From Cyanoderma ruficeps (lineage: Eukaryota; Chordata; Aves; Passeriformes; Timaliidae): DNA of 64,000 bases. The notes beneath the pieces were generated by a model. The model ran no database searches, was not told where the DNA came from, and saw nothing but the letters and a program-made list of their open reading frames with translations. The DNA lies in contig VZDJ01000033.1 in NCBI GenBank assembly GCA_008694505.1, forward strand, positions 2,932,100 to 2,996,099, written 5' to 3'. A program made the position numbers and the translations under genes. Position 1 is the stretch's first letter, and every line of letters starts with the position of its first letter. Positions 1 to 11,122 of the stretch are shown in pieces.

Positions 1-1677
1 CTGACATGGTAGTAGGTACAGGAACAGCCCAAACCATACTCTGAAAACCTTGTCTTGGAACTAGTAGGCAAGGGCAAAAACCAAGTTTTGCCCCTTTTTT
101 ATGAGTGGAAATACAAGCAGTCTCCTTCAACATCATTTTAAAAACTTGCAGTTTAGCAGAGAAATAAGTGAGATCTGTCATGCCACTCATTAGCTTTGAC
201 AAATAATCTACCTCATTGCACAAAAGCTTAAATTTACTCATCAAATAGAATCATTGTTTTAGGGTTGAGTTTGAACATACAGAGGGGTTTTCTGGTTGAA
301 TTAATCCCTCTTTCTGGAGACAGAAGCATAAATGTTATGATTTTCTTGCCAGATATTTATAAACTGCCTCAAAGTACGATGCCAAACACTATCAGTTCCC
401 TCTCACACCAGCTCCTAACAAAGGCAGCCTCTTTAAATCCTGAAAACAAGCTATAATCAGGAAGCTCTGCTGTTTTTGTGTGAGGGATAACTTTGCTTCA
501 GCAGAACCTCCTAGGAGTTGACCACTGAGTACAATCTGATACAAACAGCACCTACAATTATCTGTCTATTAGAAACACGATTATAGTCTCAAAAAACAGA
601 ATGGCACAGAACCTTACTCCATAAAATGAAGTGAAAAAATAATTCAGACCTAAGCTCCCCAGGCCTAGAAGTGTTTGGTTATGCTCTGTGGAAAGGACAC
701 TTCTCTAATGCCTTAGGTACACACTTCAGAAAATCTTCCAAGATTTTTCCAGACACACAAAGCATCAATTGAAGAATTAAAATGTGCATACAATTACTTG
801 CTCTACACACAGAAAGAATTACAGAGAAGGTTTATAAAATCAAATCAATATGAGCACAAGTAGATGTCAAAGAGAATCAGAGCAGTTGGTTGTACTGTTC
901 AAAGAAAATAGAAATTTATCTGAGTGTGCTCATTCTCAGCACACTCGGTAAAGGTTTCAGGCTTCATTTTGTGCAAATCCTTGAGGCATATTTTCAAGGA
1001 CTGGTGTGTTCAGCAGAGGCATAAGAGCACCTGGTCTGGAGACACAGTCATTTCCAATAGCAGAGTTTCTGTTTTGCCACGATCTAATCATCAGAAGATA
1101 GAGCTTCTCAGTTACAAAGCTCATACTGCTCTTGCCTGCTTCTAGAAAGCAAGGAAAACAACTACTTCTAGAAGAATTTTCAAGGTTTCAAAAGCTTTTT
1201 TGTGCTGTATCCCCTGCATCCCCTGTTTATGGACTCTGAATTGAGTCCCTCAGTTTCAATGATGAGCCACTTTCTAAACTGAAGTCATCCAAAGAGAATC
1301 AAAATTCTCAGTGCTAATATTTTGGTCCTCTCCAAGAGAAAAACAACTGAACAGTAATCCTCAATCCATTACAGACTAGTACACTCTACCTGCTATTCTG
1401 AAAGAACATGCCAATTAGGCTCTTGGCTTGTTAAATTAATACATTTTTATTCTGACCATGGAGAAATGGGACAAAATAGAAGATTCATAGGACACAAAGA
1501 TGACAGTAATACAACTGATCAGCGACTGTGGTGTTCGCCAGGGTGATTCACACAGTAGATGCACCACACATGTAATGTGGAGTTTTCTTTTATTAGAACA
1601 CAATCTTGTTCACATTGGCCAGACTTCTACAAAAGTTCACTCAAATTTGTACTAAAACCCCAGAATTTAAACAGGTT
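1..1677. other. Non-genic stretch, no feature recognised
   Basis: I see no open frame with family motifs, no repeat I can name, and no RNA gene. The longest frames are 60-75 codons and have no splice context. The DNA is AT-rich and looks like ordinary unique intergenic or intronic sequence. Confidence 0.6.
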
Positions 1678-1802
1678 TATATATCTAGATATAGTCATAG
1701 TATATAGTAATAGATACTCATGGATACATGTATAGTCATATATAGTCATAGATACATAGTATATAGTCATATATACATAGATAGTTATTAGTACATATAT
1801 GA
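1678..1802. repeat. Degenerate AT-rich tandem repeat
   Basis: The sequence repeatedly uses variants of ATATAGTCATAG and GATACATAGTATATAG, giving an irregular short-period array of about 125 bp. Copies differ by small insertions and substitutions, so it is a decayed microsatellite or minisatellite with no exact period. Confidence 0.75.
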
Positions 1803-2026
1803 GTTCAACATTTTCAGGTTAGCTCATTAAAAATTAGCATATTGAGCTAGAGACTCCTTATCCTGAATAACATTAGCCTTATACTTAATTGGTATTATTT
1901 CCTGTAATAAAAAGTACATTAAGCATGTGATTTTTGAAAAGTGTCCTTATACAGAAAGCATTTTTTTCTTTCCTGAAGGTAGTGGAGCAGAGGGCAAAGA
2001 CAGCTGGAGAGAGAAAGAGGAGATGG

Positions 2027-2774
2027 TGTCTTGGGTTATGGAGCCTAAATTGTATATTCCATTTTCATTTGCTGAAAACAGTTGGGGATTGTTCCTCTTT
2101 ATTTCTTGTCTACCCTGGAGGGAGGGGGCGGGTGCCTTTTGATAATGGCCCAAGGGTTAATACCAGGTAGGGCATTGTTCTTATCTTTCTTCACGATGGG
2201 CCATTACGACTCCCCAGGCAGTTCTCTTCCCCAAGCTGTTCCCCTTCCCAAAATATACCCACATTCCATCATCCTATTGGGAGATGCTCCACCCAGTGGG
2301 AGGAGCCAGCTGTTCCTACCTGGATAAAACTGGGACTCTGAACCAGGACGCCTCTTTCTTGCTTCATCCGATTATCAGAGGAAGACTGGACCCTTCTCAC
2401 CACCTCTGGACCCTTTTGGCGACAGGATCATCTCTACCTCAACAGAACCACATCTGCCACTCCAGGAGGACTCACTTTTGGACTGCTTCCGACACCCTGA
2501 CCAACAGGCCATCAGGTTGTAGCTCTGACTTTGTCAGGGCTTTCCAAAACTGTTGTTTGTTTGTTTGCTGGTTTGGTGGGGTGGTTTTGTTTTTTCTACC
2601 ACATTTGTATTATTGATATTCCTAGTAAAGAACTGTTATTCCTATTCCGAAATCTTTGCCTGAGAGCCCTTAATTGCAAAATTATAATTTGGCGGGAGGT
2701 GAGGGGTTTACATTCTCTATTCTAAGGGGAACCCCAGTTTCCCTGGCAGATACCTGTCTTTCTAAACCAAGACA
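2027..2774 (+). mobile_element. Solo ERV LTR, family H copy 1, with 5-bp target duplication
   Basis: The element begins TGTCTTGGG and ends CCAAGACA, giving inverted terminal repeats. It is flanked by a perfect 5-bp direct repeat GATGG (2022-2026 and 2775-2779). A TATA-like GATAAAA lies at 2323-2329 and a polyadenylation variant AGTAAA at 2624-2629, placing it on the plus strand. Its 3' part matches 12420-12576 and 39948-40111, and its centre (GAGATGCTCCACCCAG) matches 39.6 kb and 61.4 kb. There is no internal retroviral region, so it is a solo LTR left by LTR-LTR recombination. A 5-bp duplication is usual for ERVL-type and some other ERV integrases, so class is not settled. Confidence 0.9.
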
Positions 2775-5397
2775 GATGGTGATAAGAGATGTGATCCATC
2801 CAGACTCTGCAAGATGCAAATCCCAAACCTGTGTTTACAAAAGCAAAAATCCAACACTGTCACCCTAAAAACAGGAAGAAAATGTTCTTTACATTTGAAC
2901 TGCATGGCCGGATGTGCAAATTTCGGTGAATGTAGGTGCCAATACAGAAGAAAGCTCCAAACTCATTCATTGCAAATTATTACCACAGGATTTGTGCAGA
3001 CAGCTGCAGTGCCAGTTATTCCTGCCCAGTGGGAGACTGAACTCTGAGCTCCTTTTGTCCAAGGGTTGATGCTGTCAGTCCACTCCAGACTATGATGGTG
3101 TCTGTCAAGGTATCCAACACACAGAAAAACTCACAAAAAAAGAGAATAGTACTGAGTATGCATTCCCCACTAGACCTCATGAAAGGATGGATTTCTTCTT
3201 TGTTTTGCTAAGTCATAGCATTCTAAACATAACAAGCTCAGTAACAGGACTTGAGACGCAGTAGAGGAAGAGGCCAAAATCATTAAAAATACAGACATCT
3301 CATCTGCAGCAGCACACAAAGATAATTACTGCTATGGTAGGTTGTTAACGCGACAGCAGTCACAACTAGGCAAAAAAAGAGAAAATTATTGTATTGATTT
3401 TTCTTTCTCCTAATACAAACTTTTTTCGCAAAACCACTCACTTCAGAAAAAGAAGAGAAAAAACACTTTCACTTGCTTTTAAAAAAGGAAGAATTGTAGT
3501 TTTGACATTTTTTTTCTCCTGCATTTTCTTCTTCTTTGTCTTAGTGCAATAAAAATTCTGCAGGAGCTGTGCTTTCTTCCCATTCTCCTTCCCATTCTCC
3601 TCCTTCTGTCTCAGCTTTTCCATTTTCAAAGCTTTGCCAGCTTCAATAAGTTTGTGGCAGAAGGCAGAATTTCATTTCTCTTTTGTCCCTAACTTTTCCA
3701 AAGCTGGAGAAGTCTTGCAATGTGTGTAGGAGCACAGGGAGGGGAAAAAAAGCTTGTCTGAATCCTTTGGTTTGTGTTTTGAAATTCTGTTTCTTTCTTA
3801 TTTATCTAAAACTGAAGTTGAAAAAGATCTGTTAACTCAAAAATGCATGTGTTGAGCTTTGGGTGGAGGAGAAACGTGATGGAATTGGCAGAGCATTTGC
3901 TATGGTACAAAGTCAGGGAGAAATCTCATCCAAAGATCAGAAAAAGGCATTTCTTCTTGCTCCCATCCTGTCACCAGAGGTACAAATGAATGTCACCAGT
4001 GCTGTTTCTAAGGGATGCTTGATGCATTGACAACAACCTGGAAGAGTTACCAGATGTGAGACAAGTGTCTGAAATTAGAAAATATAGAAATTCCTAGAAG
4101 ACAGCCAAAGCTCTTCCTTCTACTGTTTCCTCTACAGTCAGTGGGGAAAGACAAGTTTTGTTATAAGAGTGATCTCTACTCACCCAGACATCTGTTTATC
4201 TGTTTTAGGAGAGGATAAATCAGAATTTGAAGATGTCCCTTCTCTCACTGGAAATCAAAGCTAAAAACCTAAGTTGAGATAGTTGAACTTACTCAGGGTA
4301 AATCCTACCCCAAGTGGCAAAATGAAGAGAACACAAGATAGCAGATGTCTTCCTGCCGCTGACAGCTAAGCATTTCCTCCTGGAGAAAACAGCAAAGGGA
4401 ATTGAGTTTGCCTATAGCTCTGTTCTGCATTTCACTGCTGGCTGTTAATGGGAGGACAGTGCTTTCAGACAGTAGTTCCGCTGGGAGAGCATCTCAGGGG
4501 AAAGGATGGGAGACGTGCTTCTTCCTAGGCTTCAGAAAAAATGACTTCTAAGAAAAGAAGCTTATTGGATGCATTGGAAATATACAGACAGTCGGAAAAG
4601 TCTACTAAAAGTTTTGCTCTCCCTCTTTTCTCTTAAGATTCTTTCCACATCCTCCTTCCCTACTTCATCCTTATAGCAGGCCAAAAACTAAAATAAACCC
4701 TGTAAGCTCTTAAATACATCTGCTTTTCTTGATTTTTTTGAAAAAGAATAGTTATTGGAATTAAATCCATGATTTTCAATGCTGTGTAAAAAACCATTTC
4801 ACTCTTTCTGTCGCTCTGTTCTCATCGAAAGCTGGGGCACAAGCTGCATTTCACAGCTGGGGGGTGTGGGCTGGCAGCAGCTCAGCAGCCTGGGTGCAAC
4901 AGAAAAATAAACTCAAAGAGGCATTCACACAGGAGCACCTGTACTGTCCAGGTGACTGGGACTGCCCTTAGACTGTTGACCCAAAGCTGCCAAACAGAAC
5001 GGCAGGTCACAGGAAAAGGCAAGGATTGAAAGATAGAGAAGCAAAGCTAGCAAGCCTACAGGTGAGAACTCCTCTCATGCTGTGCCTGGGGCTGAATTAC
5101 ATGGACAAAAAAGGCTACAAAGTGCCTGGAAAGTGAGAAGAAGCTCCTGATCCAATTCTAATATTCTGTGCCTGTGCAACAAGAACTCAAAGCTTCTTAC
5201 ATAAAGTGTTCTCCAGAAGGAACAGAACAATCCCAAAGCTCCACATGCTGTAATGCTGCAGTTAATCTGATGAAACCTAAAAACACTGCACCAAATAAAG
5301 GTCAGTGTGTTCAGAAATGGAGGATGAGGGGGACCCAACCAGGTGTCTCTCTTGACAGAGGCTCCCCCAAAGCCAGGGTGGAGTGAGCACCCCATGT
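2775..5397. other. Non-genic stretch, no feature recognised
   Basis: Only short frames occur. A CT-rich patch near 3500-3620 (repeated CCCATTCTCCTT-like units) produces a lysine- and glutamate-rich minus-strand frame that is best explained by composition. No mobile element was identified. Confidence 0.55.
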
Positions 5398-5638
5398 CCT
5401 GGCAGCCCTGGAGCAGCAGCACAAAGCTCACACAGCCAGGTCACACAGCCTGGTGTCACCCAGAGCTGCACAGTGACTCCTGGCAGCCCTGGAGCAGCAC
5501 AAAGCTCACACAGCCAGGTCACACAGTCTGGTGTCACCCAGAGCTGCACAGTGACTCCTGGCAGCCCTGGAGCAACACAGAGCTCACACACAGCCAGGTC
5601 ACACAGCCTGGTGTCACCCAGAGCTGCACAGTGACCTC
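5398..5638. repeat. Minisatellite, three copies of a 78-81 bp unit
   Basis: Three consecutive units begin at 5398, 5479 and 5557 with CCTGGCAGCCCTGGAGCA. Spacing is 81 then 78 bp; the first unit has one extra AGC triplet and the third an extra CA. Copies differ by only a few bases, so amplification is fairly recent. The array is open in several frames on both strands because the period is a multiple of three, which explains the 80-150 codon frames here; I do not regard them as genes. Confidence 0.95.
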
Positions 5639-6885
5639 CTGCTGAACCTTCCCTCAGAGCTTCAAGAGAATAGCACTTCCTACAGCATTTTAAGCTCTCC
5701 TTTAATAACCCATGTGTAAAATCCCAATCTTTTCCCACCCGCTTTTTTTTTTGTATTTAAATGGAAAGGCAGACAACATCATGGGAAAACTGAACACAAA
5801 CCAGAGTATGATGCTGTGGGAAAGCATTGGGATTCTTCAACATAATGTCAAGGAATTAGATATCTCCATGTGTTTGGAAAAATGTTAAACATCTCTCAGA
5901 ATAAAAGGCTTTGCCTTTATAGTTACATAGACAGCGTTGACCAGTGCTCCATATAGGTGCAAAGAACTCGTAAACTGTTCTGGAGACAATGGTATTTCTT
6001 CCTCTGAACTCTTGAGAAAAGCCAGATCAAAGCTCCATCTCCCCCACCCAGGGTGATGCCATGGAGTGACACAGCTGCAGCTCCAGTGAGAAGCCTGGCA
6101 GCACTGCACCCATCCACCTCTTCTCCAGGATGAGCCACCACAACTGTCCCAGGCTCCCCATGGACCCCAGGGACTCCTCAGACCCTGCTGCAGGTCACAG
6201 CTGCCCAGAAAGAACAGATTTCTGTTCCCATAAATACATGTAAGCAACTGTGGCCCCATGTCTTTTAGCAGATGGCCAATTTATAGTTCTCCCAAGTAAA
6301 GAAGCACATATCCTTTTCCCAAAATATCAGGGAAAGTTAACAGACTGCACAAAGGGTCTCTCATTTATCTTTTCTTTACTACGAACTCTTTTCAAGCCCA
6401 ATTGCTGCACAGATGAGAAAGGAGGGAAAAGAGGGCCATTATGGTATGTTGCAGCAATTAATTGCTGCCAGTAGCTTTCCTCCTGTGATGTACATCCAAA
6501 GCGTGGTCAGGTTTTTTTTTTTGGAAAGCAAGAAAGCAGCCTCCATTGGTAAAAGCTAGCCATTCTTAAGGTCAGAAATTCTGCAAACTGCAGTTGCTAA
6601 AGATTTATCCTTTGTTCATATCAAAAGACAATGACCTAGGGTTTGCCAGTTAGGAGGAAAAAGAGAGAAACTCGAAAAAGACATAAAAAGTTTTGTTCTC
6701 ATCTGAACAGGCATAAGAAGCCTAAGCCTCAGATGATGAATCTCAGTTAATCTTGAAGTAAATGCTCAAGAAACACAGGAACAAACAAGCTTTTAGTAGA
6801 GGCTTGTTAGAAACAGCAAGACTCTTCTCACTGCCCCCTGCCCTCCAGCCCCTCTGTCCTCTCTGCAGCCACTGCTGCTGTCCTC
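5639..6885. other. Non-genic stretch, no feature recognised
   Basis: Unique-looking DNA with a run of T at 5742-5752 and another at 6511-6521. No coding, RNA or repeat feature could be supported. Confidence 0.55.
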
Positions 6886-7858
6886 ACAGCTTGGCAGCCC
6901 CACAGCTGAGGCTGTCCCCTGTCAACATTGACCTCATTCAGAGAGACAAGACACACTCTTTCAAGGAGAGAAAAAAGTTGAAGTTTATTTTATACCTCCC
7001 TTTATATAGAGTTTTATAAACCCTCTCCTATCTATCCCCTCCTGGTCAGTGACAAGCTGTCACACCCCGTGGTTAACTGGTCAGTCTTGGACAAGGTGTC
7101 TACGTGCAAGAAAGGGTTGTTTGTGAGGTACTGCTTTCATTCTTTGCTGACAAGGTTGGGATTGTTGAAACAGATGTAAGAAAACGCTGCTAATCTGTAG
7201 AATTCTTTTGCTGGCAAACATGTCATTTTTGGCCATTGCAGGCCCCTGTTTTCATGAAGCGCTGTTGGCTTTCTCACGGCTGTGCCGGCCTAACTCAGCA
7301 TTCAGACTGCAAGGCCTATAGAGGCCCAGTGTCAGCCACCACAGTCCCCCACAGCTGAGGCTGTCCCCTCAGCCTGCCAGCCCCACAGCTGAGGCTGTCC
7401 CCACAGCCTGGCAGCCCCACAGCTGAGGCTGTCCCCATAGCTGAGGCTGTCCCCACAGCCTGCCAGCCCCATAGCTGAGGCTGTCCCCATAGCTGAGGCT
7501 GTCCCCACAGCCTGCCAGCCCCACAGTTAAGACTGTCCCCACAGTTGAGGCTGTCCCTACAGCTGAGGCTGTCCCCACAGCCTGCCAGCCCCATAGCTGA
7601 GGCTGTCCCCACAGCTGAGGCTGTCCCTACAGCTGAGGCTGTCCCCACAGCCTGCCAGCCCCACAGTTGAGGCTGTCCCTACAGCTGAGGCTGTCCCCAC
7701 AGCCTGCCAGCCCCACAGCTGAGGCTGTCCCCACAGCCTGCCAGCCCCACAGCCTGCCAGCCCCACAGCTGAGGCTGTCCCTACAGCTGAGGCTGTCCCC
7801 ACAGCCTGCCAACCCCACAGCTGAGGCTGTCCCTGCAGCTGAGGCTGTCCCCCACAGA
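6886..7858. repeat. Two-unit minisatellite, interrupted by an LTR
   Basis: Two units alternate. Unit A is 18 bp (ACAGCTGAGGCTGTCCCC) and unit B is 16 bp (ACAGCCTGCCAGCCCC). Right of the LTR I count about 19 A and 10 B, in the order AB AB AAB AAB AAAB AAAB AAB AB B AAB AA. One B-like and one A unit lie left of the LTR at 6886-6919. Unit A holds the inverted pair ACAGC/GCTGT. The frames across the array, repeating Gly, Thr, Ala, Ser and Val, are products of the repeat and not genes. Confidence 0.95.
6920..7343 (-). mobile_element. Solo ERV LTR on minus strand, inserted in the minisatellite
   Basis: Read on the plus strand the element starts TGTCAACATT and ends CCACCACA. It is flanked by a 6-bp direct repeat GTCCCC (6914-6919 and 7344-7349), and the minisatellite resumes in register after it. 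On the minus strand there is a TATA box (complement of TTTATATA, 7001-7008) followed by a poly(A) signal (complement of TTTATT, 6984-6989), which fixes the orientation. Length is 424 bp with no internal coding. Because GTCCCC is part of the minisatellite unit, the duplication alone is weaker evidence than usual, but the LTR ends and promoter signals agree. Six bases is typical of ERVK-type integration. Confidence 0.8.
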
Positions 7859-9296
7859 CTCCCAGCAATGGGGACAGCAGCCCTACCAGGAGCACAAATG
7901 GCTCATGTGGGGATGGGACAAGTAAATCTGCTCGTTTGCCCAAATTACATGGTTGAGGGGAGAACATTTTTAAGCACTGACACACAGAACCTTTCTGTGC
8001 TGCTCAACAACATGCCTGAAATGGATTCTTGGGGTGAACACAGCACCTGCCTGCAAGAATACTTGTTGTGAATAGTGTTTGTTTGTGTGTTAGGGTTGCA
8101 CTAGCTTCCTTCTTACAGGGAACACCTTATTTATAGCTTCATTTTTATTTCCTGTTTAAAGTATGAACATAATACATAAAAGGGCTATGCAAAACCAGTT
8201 CACCAGAAGAGAAAAATAAAAAGGCCACATTGATAATAATAACTATCTTGTTCCTGAAATTAGGTATTTTGTATGGATTTGCAGCATATTTCAGCAGCAG
8301 CTGATGCTGGATTAGTTTGCATTAGTTGCATTGCAGTAATTCTGGGTCACAGCAAGGATACACACAATATAGACAACTCTCAACTTGGATTCAGGAAACA
8401 AGATTAATATTCCCATCCCCACCCAAGGCTCACTATAGGGCTTTACATTTTAGGTTTCAATACCATGCCCTCTAAAAGTACAGACAGAGAACATTGCTTC
8501 GTAGGAACCTGGCAACAAGTTCTAATGATAGTGAAAATTGCTCTGAATTCAAGTTAATTATGCTAATTGGCAAATTTGGGAAAGAAACATGGTTGCTACC
8601 AGAGGGAGGGGAAAATTCATGATCTGTGGAACAGGAGACTTGGCTGTGGGTCACAAGGGGTTAGCTGGAGCTCGCAAGAGTGGGGAGCAATGAGAGGAAG
8701 GACTTTCTCTTGGCTAAGCCTGTCCCTCTTGTCCCAGAGCACACAGAATATAATTGCTACTCTGAGTTCCTACACATCAAGTGCAGAGTTTTAACCAAAT
8801 TTCCCAGAGGACCCACTCATCCCATTGCTCATTTTTGGGCATTCTGAGAGCCCCAAGTGCTCACAGCTGCAGCTGGGTCATTGCACTGCAGGCTGTCAGC
8901 ATCTACAACAAGCCAGGCCAGTGTCACGTCAAATTAGGCAAGCAGAAATGAGCTGACTTTTTTTTTTCTTTGACTCAATCTGAGTCTCAGCTCTTCAACT
9001 GAAGGGGGAGAATGCCCACCATCCTGTCACCTAATGGACACACTGAGGATCAATTAGCATTCGTGAAACACTCATCTCAAAATGATGAATACCACAGAAA
9101 AGCCCATGAGCAAATCAATACTTCTCTAATCAGAACAAGGTGTGAATAGCATGCAATAAATAAAGCAGAGTAGGAGCCATCTCACAGAGAGGCTTAAATG
9201 AAGGAAGACAGGCCATGGATAGGAGCAGTGTTTATAGGCAGAAGAGGCAAACAGGAAACACACTTCAGCTCCTGCAGGTATTGCCCTTTGCACCTT
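7859..9296. other. Non-genic stretch, no feature recognised
   Basis: No gene or named repeat. An AT-rich patch near 8540-8580 holds homeodomain-type TTAATTA and CTAATTG cores, but nothing else supports a regulatory call. Confidence 0.5.
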
Positions 9297-9411
9297 TGTC
9301 TTGGGTCACAATGCAAGATGTAACCAGAAGTACGTATTCTATTGCCATCTGTTGAAACCGGTTGGGGAGGTGTTTTCTTTATCTCTTCCATGACCCATTC
9401 TCCCTCTAGGG
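9297..9411 (+). mobile_element. 5' fragment of family-H LTR
   Basis: The first about 115 bp align closely with the start of the solo LTR at 39427: both begin TGTCTTGGG, share GATGTAACCAG, then TTTATCTCTTCCA and GACCCAT. Similarity stops abruptly around 9411. The matching 3' end of the family lies at 12420-12576 on the same strand, so these are probably the two ends of one LTR split by later insertion and deletion. No clear target duplication is visible at the two outer ends. Confidence 0.8.
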
Positions 9412-10234
9412 GTGGCAGTGGTGGCAGCGTGTCCCCACGGAGGGACAGGGCGTGGCTCTGGCTGCCCTGTGGCGCTGCCTGCAGCAGCCTGAGTTGCACC
9501 TGTGGGACCTTGAGGTGTTAAAGATTTTTTGGTCCCACCTTTGGCAGCCCGAGGTGCACTGGTGGCAGTTTGATGCACATCAGTGAGGAGCAGGACGAGT
9601 AAGTGAAGGAGGCGTGGGATGGAGATGGCTCCCTTGGCAGAGCAAAAGTCCTGGTCCCGTCCCTGCACTGTCCTCTCCTTCCTGCCTCATCACTCACTCT
9701 TTGCCTCCTCCGCAGGCTCAGCAGTTTCCTCTGTGTGGGCTGAAAGATAGGACTCCTCCTCTTCATGACCATCTCTGCCATCTTCTGCTGCAGAGCCATC
9801 CACAGAGCTGCTTCCTCCTGACAGGCATTTCCCTGGACACTGTTTGCTTCCCTTTGAGACAGTTCACTGGAACTGTTCTGTTCTCCTTGGCAGAGCCCTG
9901 TGTCCTCATCTGAATCCAACTGGGAGAGCCCTTTGTCCCCATCTGCTTCCCATGGGTACATGTCTTGGACATTGTCAGTCCATAGTTTGCACACAGGAAT
10001 GAAAAATGCGGCACAGTAAGCTGAAATGGGATGAACATGTTTCAGTTTGGAGCAGGAACTGTTGGATATCAATCCCCACTTTGCAGCCATTTGTTCAGCT
10101 TGGCAGAGGTGAGACCACTCTTACAGCAAGTACTTCAATCACAGAGGGCAGCATTGAACGGGAGAGGTTAGTCTTTTCTCCCACTCCCTTCTGCCTCGAT
10201 CCAGAGCTTCCCAGCCCACCTGAGCCATGATGAC
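9412..10234. other. GC-rich segment of unknown origin between LTR and pol remnant
   Basis: This part lies between the broken family-H LTR and the reverse transcriptase remnant. It is clearly more GC-rich than the surrounding DNA and does not match the other LTR copies in the window. It could be gag or leader sequence of the provirus, an inverted internal piece, or older flanking DNA. No protease, nucleocapsid zinc knuckle (CX2CX4HX4C) or dUTPase motif could be seen in any frame. Confidence 0.5.
9518..10090 (-). other. Minus-strand open frame of 190 codons, not recognised
   Basis: This is the longest uninterrupted frame in the window. The predicted product has an acidic first half (DSDEDTG, then EEAALWMALQQKMAEM, which could be helical), then an arginine-rich part (KLLSLRRRQRV) and a serine-rich tail. 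It runs opposite to the adjacent pol remnant. I recognise no family, signal peptide, membrane segment or zinc knuckle. High GC makes long chance frames more likely. It may be a chance frame, an inverted gag or leader piece, or a captured sequence; I lean towards non-coding. Confidence 0.2.
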
Positions 10235-10619
10235 CATGCACAGCATGACCTGGAGTCCAAGGCAGCAAAGTGGTACGCCACTATTGACATTGCCAATGCA
10301 TTTTTCTCCATTCCTTTGGCAGCAGAATGCAGGCCTCAGTTTGCCTTTACGTGAAGGGGTGTGCAGTACACTCGGAACCAATTGTCCCAGGGGTGGAAGC
10401 ATAGTGCTACCATCTGCCATGGACTGATTCAGACTGCACTGGAAAAGAGTGAGGCTCTGGAACATCTGCAGTACATCGATGACATCATTGTGTGGGGGAA
10501 TACTGCAGCTGAAGTGTTTGAGAAGGGAGAGAAGATCATCCAGATTCTGGTGAAAGCTGGATTTGCTATCAAGAAGAGCAAAGTTAAAGGACCTGCTTGA
10601 GAGATCCAGTTCCTGGGAA
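10235..10619 (+). pseudogene. Endogenous retrovirus pol: reverse transcriptase remnant
   Basis: This is part of the palm and fingers of a retroviral reverse transcriptase, the enzyme that copies the RNA genome into DNA. Two sites are visible. ATIDIANAFFSIPL (about 10270-10312) holds the first catalytic aspartate region, and YIDDIIVWG (about 10471-10497) is the YxDD active-site loop. The frame is broken by TGA at 10352-10354 and another TGA at 10598-10600. The remnant covers only about 125 residues: the N-terminal fingers, thumb, connection and RNase H are absent. Directly downstream, sequence changes without a spacer to the end of the integrase, showing an internal deletion. The coding strand matches the 3' LTR at 11137. 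It cannot encode a functional enzyme. Confidence 0.93.
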
Positions 10620-10974
10620 AGTGGAAAGATTCAATGGACTGTTAAAAACCACCTTAAAAGCATTGGGTGGGGTATCTTTCAAGAATTGGGAGCAGCATCT
10701 AGCAAAGGCCATCTGGTTAATTAACATCCAAGGTTCCACCAACAGAGCAGGCCCTGTCCAGTCTGACCTCCTGCATACAATAGATAGAGATAAAGTCCCT
10801 GTAGTACATGTAAGAGGTTTGTTAGGGAAGACAGTTTGGATCAATTCTGCCCCAAGTACAGACAAACCCATCCGTGGCATTGTCTTTGCTCAGGGACCAG
10901 GTTGTACATGGTGGATAATGCAGAAAGATGGAACAACACGATGTGTACCTCAGGGAGATCTGATTGTTGGATGA
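10617..10974 (+). pseudogene. Endogenous retrovirus pol: integrase C-terminal remnant
   Basis: This is the last part of a retroviral integrase, which joins viral DNA to the host chromosome. The first motif, GKVERFNGLLK, contains the glutamate that is the third acidic residue of the D,D-35-E triad in this family. The segment after GKTVWINS is the SH3-like C-terminal DNA-binding domain and ends GDLIVG before a TGA at 10972-10974. The zinc-binding N-terminal domain and both catalytic aspartates are missing, removed by the deletion that joins it to the reverse transcriptase. This stretch of about 118 codons has no internal stop. Pol ends only about 160 bp before the 3' LTR, so no env is present; this fits an ERVL-like env-less provirus or a second deletion. 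Confidence 0.92.
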
Positions 10975-11122
10975 GAACCATGTGTAAATATCACCTTTTG
11001 TTGAATGTCACTGCCGTGGTCTGTATATAGCTGTATATGGTTTTTATATCGATATATGCATGTATAATGTATGTGTTTGTAGAGTTAGAATTCAATTAGT
11101 TTTGGTAGCTTGACGATATGGT

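Noticed and set aside
5277..5738. 153-codon minus-strand frame with repeated Val-Thr-Trp-Leu-Cys-Glu-Leu motif
   Set aside because: The repetition is the 78-81 bp minisatellite translated; the period is a multiple of three, so frames stay open by default.
7316..7985. Long minus-strand frames of repeating Gly-Thr-Ala-Ser-Val residues
   Set aside because: They follow exactly from the 18/16-bp minisatellite and have no start, splice or domain support.
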